64,000 nucleotides of DNA, taken from positions 1,364,001-1,428,000 of the forward strand of contig CP051243.1 of the NCBI GenBank assembly GCA_017795025.1, read 5' to 3'. Source of the stretch: Flavobacteriales bacterium. Its GTDB lineage: Bacteria; Bacteroidota; Bacteroidia; Flavobacteriales; Schleiferiaceae. Positions 8,579 through 16,447 of this stretch are shown here, one piece after another. A program made the position numbers and the translations under genes. Position 1 is the first letter of the stretch, and each line of letters begins with the position of its first letter. The notes under the pieces were generated by a model, which saw nothing but the letters and a program-made list of their open reading frames with translations, searched no databases and was not told where the DNA came from.

Positions 8579-9157
8579 ATGGTAAAAACTGAGTCCTTTG
8601 AAAAAGTAGAAATTAGTTCAGTCGAGGACTTGAGGAATTGGTTAAGTAGTCATTATGCGCAAAAAGAAAGCGTTTGGTTGGTTACTTATAAAAAGTCTAG
8701 TCCTAGCAAGTATGTTTCCCGCGAAGAAGTTTTAGACCAATTGCTTTGCTTCGGTTGGATTGATGGGATTCGCAGAAAACTAGACGACGAAAAAACCATG
8801 CAATTAATAGCTCCGCGTAAAGCCGAACATTGGGCCAAGAGCTATAAAGATCGAGCGTCTCGCTTGATAAAAGAGGGAAAAATGCACGCCGCTGGACTTC
8901 AAAGCATTGCGCATTCCAAATCCAAAGGCTTATGGGATTTTATGGATGATGTGGATCAATTAATTATCCCTCCCGATTTAGCGCAAGCGCTGGAAAAAAA
9001 AGCGGGGGCCAAAGACTTTTTCAACGCTCTAAATCCTTCAAGTAAAAGGTTCGCTTTACGCTGGTTAAAGTTGGCTAAAACTGAAAAGACCCGTCAAGCT
9101 AGACTGCTAAAATTAAGCGAACTCTCGGCTAAGGCTGAGAAACTACCCGGTAGTTAA
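8579..9157 (+). CDS. YdeI/OmpD-associated family protein
   Basis: 192 aa. The family layout is clear: an N-terminal block (SVEDLRNWLSSHYAQKES, then VWLVTYKK), the central FGWIDGIRRKLD signature, APRKAEHWAKS, and a C-terminal helical block. Cytoplasmic. Family members are annotated as bacteriocin-protection proteins, but the biochemical function is not established. A paralog lies 1 kb downstream (10193-10810). Confidence 0.85.
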   Translation: MVKTESFEKVEISSVEDLRNWLSSHYAQKESVWLVTYKKSSPSKYVSREEVLDQLLCFGWIDGIRRKLDDEKTMQLIAPRKAEHWAKSYKDRASRLIKEGKMHAAGLQSIAHSKSKGLWDFMDDVDQLIIPPDLAQALEKKAGAKDFFNALNPSSKRFALRWLKLAKTEKTRQARLLKLSELSAKAEKLPGS

Positions 9158-9166
9158 TTATAAAAT

Positions 9167-9499
9167 ATGAAAGTCACCATAACCTCAATCGAATTAAAAG
9201 GCCCTTTTAAGTTCTTTGCTTTATCGGCAAAAGCCATGGGAATACTTAAACAATTGAAATCCTCGGAATGCTTGGACTATAAAAAGCAGGGAATCTGGAC
9301 GACCCATTATACCATGAGCCTATGGAAAAATGAGCAGGATTTGCAGCTTTTCGCGAGGAGTGGCGCGCATTTAAAGGCCATGAAAGAAAGCCAGTCTTTG
9401 GCCAAACGCATTATCACCCGCACCATAGACCGAGAGCAGCTTCCAACTTGGAAGGAGGCTAAACTGCTTTTAAAGGAGGGTAAGTGTATTAATTACTAA
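9167..9499 (+). CDS. DUF3291/monooxygenase-like small protein
   Basis: 110 aa, starting 9 bp after the YdeI-family stop, so probably co-transcribed. The pattern (beta strand, helix with SAKAMGILKQ, HYTMSLWKNEQDLQLFARSGAHLKAMK) fits a dimeric ferredoxin-like fold of the DUF3291 or antibiotic-biosynthesis monooxygenase type, where the W...H segment lines the active cleft. Function unknown. Confidence 0.6.
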   Translation: MKVTITSIELKGPFKFFALSAKAMGILKQLKSSECLDYKKQGIWTTHYTMSLWKNEQDLQLFARSGAHLKAMKESQSLAKRIITRTIDREQLPTWKEAKLLLKEGKCINY

Positions 9500-9516
9500 T
9501 CAAATCTTGAGAACAT

Positions 9517-9948
9517 ATGATAAGCTTAAATACTGTCGGAAAAATTAAAATCTTCCTTTTGGTTCTGTGCTCTATTCCCAATTTAGTTTACCCTGCTTCC
9601 AGTGCACCGGAAACAAGTCCACTTATGTTTATTATCCCCTTTGTTTTTGGGGCATTGGGTATCCCCTTCCTATCCAATGCCAACTCTTTTCTGTTTCAAC
9701 AACATATTGAAACACCACATTGGAACGACAATCCTCTTCAGCTTAAATGGCCCATGCGCCTTTTTCAATTTGCCGCTGCCTTCTTTATGGTTACGGGAAG
9801 TAGCATGATTATCGGGAGTGCCCTTCACCATCAAGTTTTTAACGCCTTTGGTTTAATGGCCCTAATTTTTGGCATAGGTATTTACCTTGGGATTCAGCTA
9901 GCGGTCCGCTGGTTTGGGAAGGAAAAAGCAAAGGGCAACAATGTCTAA
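9517..9948 (+). CDS. Hypothetical membrane protein
   Basis: 143 aa with four hydrophobic segments (about 10-28, 36-55, 82-105 and 109-130) and a basic C-terminus (FGKEKAKGNN). Not recognised. Its stop overlaps the ATG of a frameshifted small frame (9941), as in a degraded operon. Confidence 0.65.
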   Translation: MISLNTVGKIKIFLLVLCSIPNLVYPASSAPETSPLMFIIPFVFGALGIPFLSNANSFLFQQHIETPHWNDNPLQLKWPMRLFQFAAAFFMVTGSSMIIGSALHHQVFNAFGLMALIFGIGIYLGIQLAVRWFGKEKAKGNNV

Positions 9949-10080
9949 GCATTTAGCCTTATTTGCCTTGGGTTTCTAGCACTTAGCCTGATTGGTGACA
10001 CACGATTCTGTAGCGCGACCCAAGCTCAAGGAACTTTAGTTTTAATACCAATCCAAAACACTAGCCATCCAATTAAGTGA
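9941..10080 (+). pseudogene. Frameshifted small secreted-protein remnant
   Basis: ATG at 9941 overlaps the previous stop by 8 bp. Its frame encodes the start of a signal peptide (MSKHLALFALGF) and then meets TAG at 9977. Shifting frame at about 9973 gives LALSLIGDTRFCSATQAQGT to a TGA at 10078-10080, completing a plausible signal sequence. A single lost base (or a sequencing error) would explain it. Too short to assign. Confidence 0.4.
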
Positions 10081-10082
10081 AA

Positions 10083-10196
10083 ATGCGCTTCTTCTACACC
10101 CTCTTTTCAGAACTATTGAAGCAATTAACTTTAGAAGGCTATAGCATATTGAGCGATAGTAACCGATTGGGGTTTAATATTGATTTGGGAGCATGA
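10083..10196 (+). CDS. Possible 37-residue small protein
   Basis: ATG at 10083 opens a 37-codon frame (beginning MRFFYTLFSELLKQ) whose TGA overlaps the next gene's ATG in an ATGA arrangement at 10193-10196. That overlap is the only positive evidence. It could equally be the tail of a decayed gene. Confidence 0.3.
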   Translation: MRFFYTLFSELLKQLTLEGYSILSDSNRLGFNIDLGA

Positions 10197-10810
10197 GTGA
10201 TCTTCAACAGGTTTTATTCGAAAGCACACAGGAATTGCGCGATTGGTTAAAAGCGCATCATCAACAAAAGGAAAGCCTGTGGTTAGTGAAATGGAAAAAA
10301 GGTCACAGCAAAAACTACTTAAGCTACGACGACATTGTAGATGAGCTCATTTGCTTTGGTTGGGTCGACAGTCTGCCCCGGAAACTGGATGCCCAAAAAA
10401 CGATGCTGCGCATTTCCCCTCGAAAACCGCAGAGCAACTGGTCGAGCGTAAACAAGGAACGGGCGAAACGTCAAATAGAAGCGGGAAAGATGGAAGCCCC
10501 CGGTTTGGCAATGGTAGAAATCGCCAAGCAAAATGGAAGCTGGGATTTTCTTAATGATGTGGAGAATCTCATTCTGCCAGAAGACCTAAAACAAGCTTTG
10601 CGTAAAAATGCTAAGGCCGAAGGGTATTTCCAAAATTTCCCTCCCGCCTCCAAACGCGGAATCTTGGAATGGATTAAAAATGCTAAACAAGCGGATACCC
10701 GCAAAAAACGCATCGAGGAAACCGTTCGCAAAGCAAGCCTTAATCGCAAAGCCAATCATCCGAAAGGCAGGGATGCAGGACCGGTTTTTAATAAGAAAGA
10801 GCTAGATTAG
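10193..10810 (+). CDS. YdeI/OmpD-associated family protein, paralog
   Basis: 205 aa, clearly homologous to the protein at 8579-9157: same ELRDWLKAHHQQKES start, FGWVDSLPRKLD signature, SPRKPQSNWSS, and a GSWDFLNDVENLILP segment where the paralog has GLWDFMDDVDQLIIP. The C-terminus is longer and strongly basic. Cytoplasmic; function not established. Confidence 0.85.
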   Translation: MSDLQQVLFESTQELRDWLKAHHQQKESLWLVKWKKGHSKNYLSYDDIVDELICFGWVDSLPRKLDAQKTMLRISPRKPQSNWSSVNKERAKRQIEAGKMEAPGLAMVEIAKQNGSWDFLNDVENLILPEDLKQALRKNAKAEGYFQNFPPASKRGILEWIKNAKQADTRKKRIEETVRKASLNRKANHPKGRDAGPVFNKKELD

Positions 10811-10840
10811 AGCAGTACAAAGGATAAGCTTTCCACAAAA

Positions 10841-11836
10841 ATGAATACGGCAAAATCGGATAGTTCTACCCTTCGTTGGGGCATCATTGGATGTGGTAAT
10901 GTTACGGAACAAAAAAGTGGGCCGGCCTATCAGATATGTGAAGGCTTCCAATTAAGAGCTGTGATGCGTCGCGACCCGATTAAATTGGAAGATTACGCCC
11001 GTCGGCATCAAATACAAAAGTTTACCACCGACGCTGATGCATTAATTCAAGACCCCGAGATTGATGCCGTTTACATTGCCACTCCTCCTGATAGTCATCT
11101 CTTTTACGGCTTAAAAGTTGCGGCTGCCGGAAAAATTTGCTGTGTAGAAAAACCTATGACCAATAGCTATGCTGATAGTTTAATCCTTCAGAAAGCCTTC
11201 TCCGAAAAGAACCTCCCCCTTTTTGTAGCCTACTACCGAAGGTCCTTACCACGCTTTAAGCAGATAAAAAGCTGGATAGCAGAAGGAGCCATTGGCAAGC
11301 CACGTCATATAAGCTGGCATTTAAGTAAGCCTCCCAATAAATGGGATCTATCAGGGGAGTACAACTGGCGAACCGATCCTAAGGTTGCTCCAGGAGGTTA
11401 CTTTGATGACCTTGGCAGTCACGGCCTTGATTTATTTGCCTTCCTTTTAGGAGACTATCAAAATGTATTCGGTTTGAATATAAATCAACAGAAATTGTAT
11501 AAAACCCCTGATGCTATTACCGCTTGCTGGACCCATAAAAATGGGACCACGGGTACTGGCTTCTGGAATTTTGGCACTGATAAAAGAGTGGATCAAGTGG
11601 AAATTTTCGGCAGCAAAGGACAAATAAAGTTTTCTGTGTTTCACGAAAATCCGGTAGAGTTAATTAACGAAGAGACTAAGCAAGTGCTTGTAATTGAGCA
11701 CCCTGAGCACGTGCAGCTCCCATTTGTTGAAGATATGGCTAAGGCGCTTTTGGGGAGTAAAGGCTTTTTTCATCCCAGCACTGCTGAAAAAGCCATTCAA
11801 AGTAATTGGGTAATGGATAAAATATTGGGAGCGTAG
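10841..11836 (+). CDS. Gfo/Idh/MocA family NAD(P)-dependent oxidoreductase
   Basis: 331 aa. N-terminal Rossmann fold with WGIIGCGNVTEQ, then AVYIATPPDSH and the family's EKPM lysine motif (CVEKPMTNS), followed by the C-terminal alpha/beta domain (APGGYFDDLGSHGLDLF). Members oxidise or reduce sugars and polyols; substrate here unknown. The frame continues open for 26 codons after the TAG stop. Confidence 0.9.
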   Translation: MNTAKSDSSTLRWGIIGCGNVTEQKSGPAYQICEGFQLRAVMRRDPIKLEDYARRHQIQKFTTDADALIQDPEIDAVYIATPPDSHLFYGLKVAAAGKICCVEKPMTNSYADSLILQKAFSEKNLPLFVAYYRRSLPRFKQIKSWIAEGAIGKPRHISWHLSKPPNKWDLSGEYNWRTDPKVAPGGYFDDLGSHGLDLFAFLLGDYQNVFGLNINQQKLYKTPDAITACWTHKNGTTGTGFWNFGTDKRVDQVEIFGSKGQIKFSVFHENPVELINEETKQVLVIEHPEHVQLPFVEDMAKALLGSKGFFHPSTAEKAIQSNWVMDKILGA

Positions 11837-11975
11837 CCTTTCGAAAGCCTCAATTCGGAAGATGAAGCCAAAGAACGCCACTTTAAAAAGCAAAAAGAAT
11901 TCCGATTTACTAACTAGGAAAGATGGATTACGAACCGCCTAGCGCAGCCCGCATATTTTAACTAAATTCGGAAGC

Positions 11976-12344
11976 ATGCACGAAAATAGAGTTAGTCACT
12001 TTGAAATCCCTTGCGATGAACCCCAAAAAACAATGCGTTTTTTTGAAGAGGTCTTTAAGTGGGAATTTCAACAAATGGGAGATCAGGAATATTGGTTTGC
12101 CAAAACCGGCGAAAACCAGCCCGGCATTAATGGCGCCATCATGAAAAAGCGCGATCCTCAGCAACCCATCGCTAATTCCATCTCGGTAGCGGATATTGAC
12201 CAAACCATCCAACAAATTGAAAATTCTCAAGGAAGCATAGTAGTTCCAAAAATGCCTATTCCTAGCATGGGCTGGCTAGCCTTTTTTAAAGATCCGGATG
12301 GAAATATCCACGGTATTTGGCAAGATGATGCCGAGGCGAAGTAG
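11976..12344 (+). CDS. VOC (glyoxalase/bleomycin resistance) family protein
   Basis: 122 aa, the length of a single VOC unit with two beta-alpha-beta-beta-beta modules. The start (RVSHFEIPCDEPQKTMRFF) and end (MGWLAFFKDPDGNIHGIW) are typical; H5-like, E- and H-containing positions could bind a metal. Similar proteins are common as uncharacterised extradiol-fold enzymes. Its stop overlaps a possible GTG for the next frame, but the next gene more likely starts at 12392. Confidence 0.85.
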   Translation: MHENRVSHFEIPCDEPQKTMRFFEEVFKWEFQQMGDQEYWFAKTGENQPGINGAIMKKRDPQQPIANSISVADIDQTIQQIENSQGSIVVPKMPIPSMGWLAFFKDPDGNIHGIWQDDAEAK

Positions 12345-12391
12345 TGCACGAAAACCAGGATAAACCAGCTCCAATTGCTTACTTTCCAGCC

Positions 12392-13372
12392 ATGAAAAAC
12401 CAGAAGCTCGCGCTCCTTATCCTCCTTTTCTCGGTTTGCTTTAATGGATCGCTTTGGGCTTGTGAATCCTCACTTTATTCGGAAAGCCCTAGAGAAACCC
12501 TGAATGATACCTTATTTAAAAAGATTCATTTTTACCGCGATCGCGCTGCAATCAGCCGCAGGGTATCCGATTCCTTAAGCCCCTATTACTTCGAAAAACT
12601 ATTGCGCCGCTTTTTATCGGAGAAGCCTAACTTTAGTCGAGCGGAAGGCCTTGCCCTCTTGTATGGAGGATTAGAACATGAAGGGTACCAAGACCCCAAA
12701 TTAGCTCAACTGGAACTAGCCATGGACTCCCTTAATAGTGAGGAATTGGCCCCGGCCCTTAAACTGGTGGCGGAGGAATGCCTAGCCTTATTTCCGCTGC
12801 ACCTGCGCTCCTTGATGGAGTTATGGCAGATCAGCTATAACCAATCGGATACGGTGCTAAACAACATTATTGGTCAGCGATTAAACTGTCTGTTTAGCGC
12901 CATGCAAAGGAGTGGCAATGGCGAAAAACAAGCTCGACCCCAATTGGCTTTAAGTAAAACTGCGGTTGAATACTACATTGACTATCACGCCGCGGGAGCG
13001 GGACTAAAATTTGTGAAGGAAACTTTTGATGATCAGGGCAATACCCTTTTGCTTTATCAAAATGGCTCCATCTTTACCGAACGCTTTGTAGTTCCTAAAC
13101 CAAGCCTCCGAGATAGCTTAAGCTTTTCCGTTTACGTTTCCTTTACCGTAGCGAAAGATGGAGAAATTAAAGAAGTGAGATGGGAGAAAACCGAATGCTT
13201 GGAATATCCGCTGGAGCGTTTAAATTCCAGAGAGCTAAAAAAATTGGAGGAAGAAGCAGTGCGGGTGGTTCGCTCCATGGATAAATTGGAAGCCCCCCAA
13301 CAGAAAACCCGTTTTACGCAAGCGATTAAGTCGCGACTACCGGCCGATTGGTTTATATTAGCTCGCCCATGA
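12392..13372 (+). CDS. Secreted protein with TonB-C-like C-terminus
   Basis: 326 aa from the ATG at 12392, chosen because it begins a signal peptide (MKNQKLALLILLFSVCFNGS). A GTG at 12344 in the same frame would hide that signal. The middle is helical. The C-terminal part (VYVSFTVAKDGEIKEVRWEK to AVRVVRSMDKL) has the strand-helix pattern of a TonB C-terminal-type domain, which occurs in many stand-alone Bacteroidota proteins. The stop overlaps the ktrB start (ATGA), so the two are probably co-translated. Confidence 0.7.
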   Translation: MKNQKLALLILLFSVCFNGSLWACESSLYSESPRETLNDTLFKKIHFYRDRAAISRRVSDSLSPYYFEKLLRRFLSEKPNFSRAEGLALLYGGLEHEGYQDPKLAQLELAMDSLNSEELAPALKLVAEECLALFPLHLRSLMELWQISYNQSDTVLNNIIGQRLNCLFSAMQRSGNGEKQARPQLALSKTAVEYYIDYHAAGAGLKFVKETFDDQGNTLLLYQNGSIFTERFVVPKPSLRDSLSFSVYVSFTVAKDGEIKEVRWEKTECLEYPLERLNSRELKKLEEEAVRVVRSMDKLEAPQQKTRFTQAIKSRLPADWFILARP

Positions 13373-14724
13373 AAAACGCTATGAACCTAGCTGGAAAAGT
13401 CCTGCGTCGCTATAAAAAATTTCAAGTTAGCAAGTCTCCCCAATTGAATCTAGTCTGGGGTTTCTTCCTTTACACCTTACTCGGCTTTGCATTATTAAGT
13501 ATTCCTCTCTTTCACAAAACGGATATTTACTGGCTGGATAACTTGTTTATTTCAACCTCTGCCATTTCAACCACGGGCCTGGTGACCATAAGTGTATTCG
13601 ATTCCTATAATTTCTTTGGACAATTTATAGTTATGGTGCTCTTCCAAATAGGTGGGATTGGATACATGACCCTCACTACCTATTATCTTTTATTCACAAC
13701 AAAGCGCATTACAGCCTGGCACAATCGAATTATGGGTGCCGAATTTACCCTCCCCGAATCCATTAAAATTGGAGACTTTATAAAGAGCGTTGTGGTTTTT
13801 ACTCTAATTATGGAAAGCTTAGGAGCAATAGGCTTTTTCGTCGCCTTTAAGCAAGCTTCGATGGAAACTGGTCAAGCGGTTTGGTTCGCGATTTTTCATA
13901 GTGTATCCGCTTTTTGTACCGCAGGCTTTGGACTTTTCAATGATAGCTTTGAATCTTTCCGTAACGACGGATTTATAAACACCGTTATTTCGGTTCTTGC
14001 TATAGCAGGTTCACTTGGCTTTATTGTGATTACTGATTTTTGGTATCGACTGCGAGGAAAATCCAGCCGCCTTAGTTTTACCACGAAAATTGTAGGGTAT
14101 GGATTTATACTCCTGCTCAGCTTGGGCACTATTTTGGTGTATTTCAATGAGCCTTTAGTAAAAGAAACCGAAAGCCCTTTGTTGGTTTCCTTTTTTCAAT
14201 CAATGACGGCCATGACTACCGTAGGTTTTAATACCCTTCCTACGGGTGCATTAAGTTTACCTATACTCTTAGCAGTTACTTTCCTGATGTATATTGGTGC
14301 ATCTCCTTCTGGAACAGCGGGTGGTATGAAAATCACCACGCTCACCGCCATGCTTTCCGTGCTAAAAAGTCGCCTATTTGGGCAAAAGCAGATTTCCTTT
14401 CTAGGTCGGATCATTCCCTTCGAAAGACTTTATGTAGCCACTGCAACCTTCATGCTCTACACCAGCATCATTTTCTTATTCACCTTCTTGCTCAGTTTCA
14501 GCGAAGGCTTTGAATTTCAGGAAATTCTTTTTGAGGTGGCCTCTTCTCTTGGTACGGTTGGATTAAGCACCGGAATTACGGGGAATCTTTCTGAGGTCGG
14601 TAAAGTTTTGATCATAGTTCTTATGTTCATCGGCCGCGTGGGGGTACTTACCTTCGGATTTGCCCTTCTTCAGCGAAAGGCAAATATTGAGCAAAAGCCT
14701 AAGGAGGAAGACCTCGCTGTTTAA
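13369..14724 (+). CDS. TrkH/KtrB family potassium uptake protein
   Basis: About 451 aa from the ATG at 13369 (ATGA overlap with the previous stop). Four M1-P-M2 repeats with filter-like sequences: STTGLVTIS, CTAGFGLF, MTTVGFNTL and LGTVGLSTG. Inner-membrane K+ (or Na+/K+) translocating subunit. No RCK regulatory subunit (KtrA/TrkA) is visible beside it, so its gating partner must be encoded elsewhere. Followed by two membrane hypotheticals. Confidence 0.9.
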   Translation: MKNAMNLAGKVLRRYKKFQVSKSPQLNLVWGFFLYTLLGFALLSIPLFHKTDIYWLDNLFISTSAISTTGLVTISVFDSYNFFGQFIVMVLFQIGGIGYMTLTTYYLLFTTKRITAWHNRIMGAEFTLPESIKIGDFIKSVVVFTLIMESLGAIGFFVAFKQASMETGQAVWFAIFHSVSAFCTAGFGLFNDSFESFRNDGFINTVISVLAIAGSLGFIVITDFWYRLRGKSSRLSFTTKIVGYGFILLLSLGTILVYFNEPLVKETESPLLVSFFQSMTAMTTVGFNTLPTGALSLPILLAVTFLMYIGASPSGTAGGMKITTLTAMLSVLKSRLFGQKQISFLGRIIPFERLYVATATFMLYTSIIFLFTFLLSFSEGFEFQEILFEVASSLGTVGLSTGITGNLSEVGKVLIIVLMFIGRVGVLTFGFALLQRKANIEQKPKEEDLAV

Positions 14725-14727
14725 GCT

Positions 14728-15273
14728 ATGGCACCGAAAAGACTGATTCACCTCCACTTTAGCTTGGTCATCTTAAAGATCCTTACTTGGGTTTTAGTCC
14801 TACTTTCTGATTTAAGGCTCAACTTCCTGCTTGAGGCGAGTTTGGAGTTTTTAATCCTATTAAGTGGATGCCTAATCTGCTTTTTTCGCCCTCCGCTCTT
14901 AAAGAGCTTTAATCTCTACTACTATTTTTATCCGCTTTGGTTAGTGCTTATTAGCCTGGCCAGCCTTTTTAAAAGCTCCTTCAGTGCTTTTATTCTCTTC
15001 TTTTTCCTCTACCCCATCTGGCCCGACCGCCTCGAAGCAGAGCGAGATGGCTATCGCATTTACGACGATGCCCATGGCTTTATGACTCGCTGTTGTCCTT
15101 ACCTGATTAGCCAAAATCATTACTTCCTTTTCGAAAAAGAACTGGCGCGATTTGAACTAAACGAAACTTTTAACCCTGAGGATTTCAAGGTTATCCGCAG
15201 CCAACAAAACCTGATAATCGAATTCCGTAATCGGCAGGGAGAAAAGAAAATCGTTGAGCTAAATTTGGATTAA
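14728..15273 (+). CDS. Hypothetical membrane protein
   Basis: 181 aa starting 3 bp after the KtrB stop. Four hydrophobic segments in the first 95 residues (about 8-27, 36-53, 62-77 and 80-97), then a soluble tail with DRLEAERDGYRIYDD and a terminal strand-rich part. No family recognised. The tight spacing suggests the same operon as the K+ channel. Confidence 0.65.
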   Translation: MAPKRLIHLHFSLVILKILTWVLVLLSDLRLNFLLEASLEFLILLSGCLICFFRPPLLKSFNLYYYFYPLWLVLISLASLFKSSFSAFILFFFLYPIWPDRLEAERDGYRIYDDAHGFMTRCCPYLISQNHYFLFEKELARFELNETFNPEDFKVIRSQQNLIIEFRNRQGEKKIVELNLD

Positions 15274-15282
15274 GACCTTAGC

Positions 15283-15834
15283 ATGAAAACCTTCTTTAAA
15301 AGCCTTCTCGGTCTGATGGCCATAGTACTAGGAGAACTCCTCGCCTATTATGTTTTTACCAGCATAAAGCAAGGCGGCTTTCTTATGGGGCTATTGGGTG
15401 TTCTTGCCTTTATTTCCATTTTGGGAGGATGTTTGCTATTGATCGCCCCTTTATTAGATTATGCTGCGCCGCTGGAAGCTTGGCGTAAAAAGCAAAGCAG
15501 GCTCCTACGAACTAGCCTCAGTCTACTCTTCTTTAGCTTAGCCATGAGTCCTTTTGTTGCATCGGTGGTTATCTTCTATCATTTTAGCGGTAGATATCAC
15601 GATGAGCAAATTGCGCAATTCGGAACCCTAACCACCGTATACATCGAAGGCGAAATTAAAAGCGAAAACAGTCGACACGACCTCTATTTCAGCTTTGAGC
15701 ATGAAGGTAAAATATGGGAGGGTATGTTAGATGCATGGCATTACCAGGTGGGCGATTCGGCGCAAATCATCTACTCCAGTAACAATCCCAATGAAGTAGA
15801 ATGGTACCAAAAATACCTCGAGGAACAACCTTAG
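15283..15834 (+). CDS. Membrane protein with DUF3592-like extracytoplasmic domain
   Basis: 183 aa, 9 bp after the preceding gene. Three hydrophobic segments (about 5-25, 33-60 and 78-103) precede a small beta domain in which YFSFEHEGKIWEG and YQVGDSAQIIYSSNNPNEVEW match the pattern of DUF3592-type domains (strand, GK-x-W/Y, then VGD-x-v-x-i-x-Y-x-p-x-NP). Function unknown. Confidence 0.6.
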   Translation: MKTFFKSLLGLMAIVLGELLAYYVFTSIKQGGFLMGLLGVLAFISILGGCLLLIAPLLDYAAPLEAWRKKQSRLLRTSLSLLFFSLAMSPFVASVVIFYHFSGRYHDEQIAQFGTLTTVYIEGEIKSENSRHDLYFSFEHEGKIWEGMLDAWHYQVGDSAQIIYSSNNPNEVEWYQKYLEEQP

Positions 15835-15850
15835 CCTCGCAGCTCTAACC

Positions 15851-16447
15851 TCACCTCTTCACCCCTCTTAAACGTACCACTTCGGCTAAGCCCTGATGGC
15901 CAGGTCCTTCGTCGAGGGTGTAACGCTTAATCTCCGCCTGCCGAATTTGCAAGTCTTTAAAATCATCTTGCAGGAGCTCTGGGGTATAAAGCATCGATTC
16001 CATTTTTGGTCCGCCCGAATGCAGTTCCAATTGTCCGGGAGCAAAGGCCTCTAACCACAATTCCCCTACCGGCTTTAAATACTGTACCAAATGTTGGTGT
16101 ACGCTTTTCCGTATGCCTTCCGGCAGATGGGCATAAATCAAGGCAATCGCATCAAAGCGTAAGTCACTGCTAAATTCAAGGGCATCGGCAATGTCGTATT
16201 GGATATTTACTCCTTCTTGCTCCGCTAATTGCAGGGCTTTTTCGCGGGCCCGCTCCGATTGATCGAAGGCATGAACCTCCCAACCCAATTTAGCGGCATA
16301 AACGGCATTGCGTCCTTCCCCTTCCGCCACAAATAAAAGTCGCCCCGGAGGACGACTTTCAAGCATTAGTTCCAGAAAACGATTGGGCTTTAAGCCGTAG
16401 TGATAGTCGTTCTCTTGGTATTTTTCATTCCAAAAAGCTGGATTCAT
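15851..16447 (-). CDS. Class I SAM-dependent methyltransferase
   Basis: 198 aa. N-terminal FWNEKYQENDYHYGLKPN is typical of the TehB/TPMT-like group, followed by motif I (LLFVAEGEGRNAVYAA), an acidic end of beta 2 (HAFDQSE) and DALEF. It starts directly after the stop of the persulfide dioxygenase gene (adjacent at 16447/16448) and is the last gene of the sulfide cluster. Thiol or sulfide methylation is a reasonable guess from context, but the sequence does not show it. Confidence 0.8.
   Translation of the reverse strand: MNPAFWNEKYQENDYHYGLKPNRFLELMLESRPPGRLLFVAEGEGRNAVYAAKLGWEVHAFDQSERAREKALQLAEQEGVNIQYDIADALEFSSDLRFDAIALIYAHLPEGIRKSVHQHLVQYLKPVGELWLEAFAPGQLELHSGGPKMESMLYTPELLQDDFKDLQIRQAEIKRYTLDEGPGHQGLAEVVRLRGVKR

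Noticed and set aside
12344-12391. GTG start for the secreted TonB-C-like gene
   Set aside because: It would bury the signal peptide that begins at 12392.
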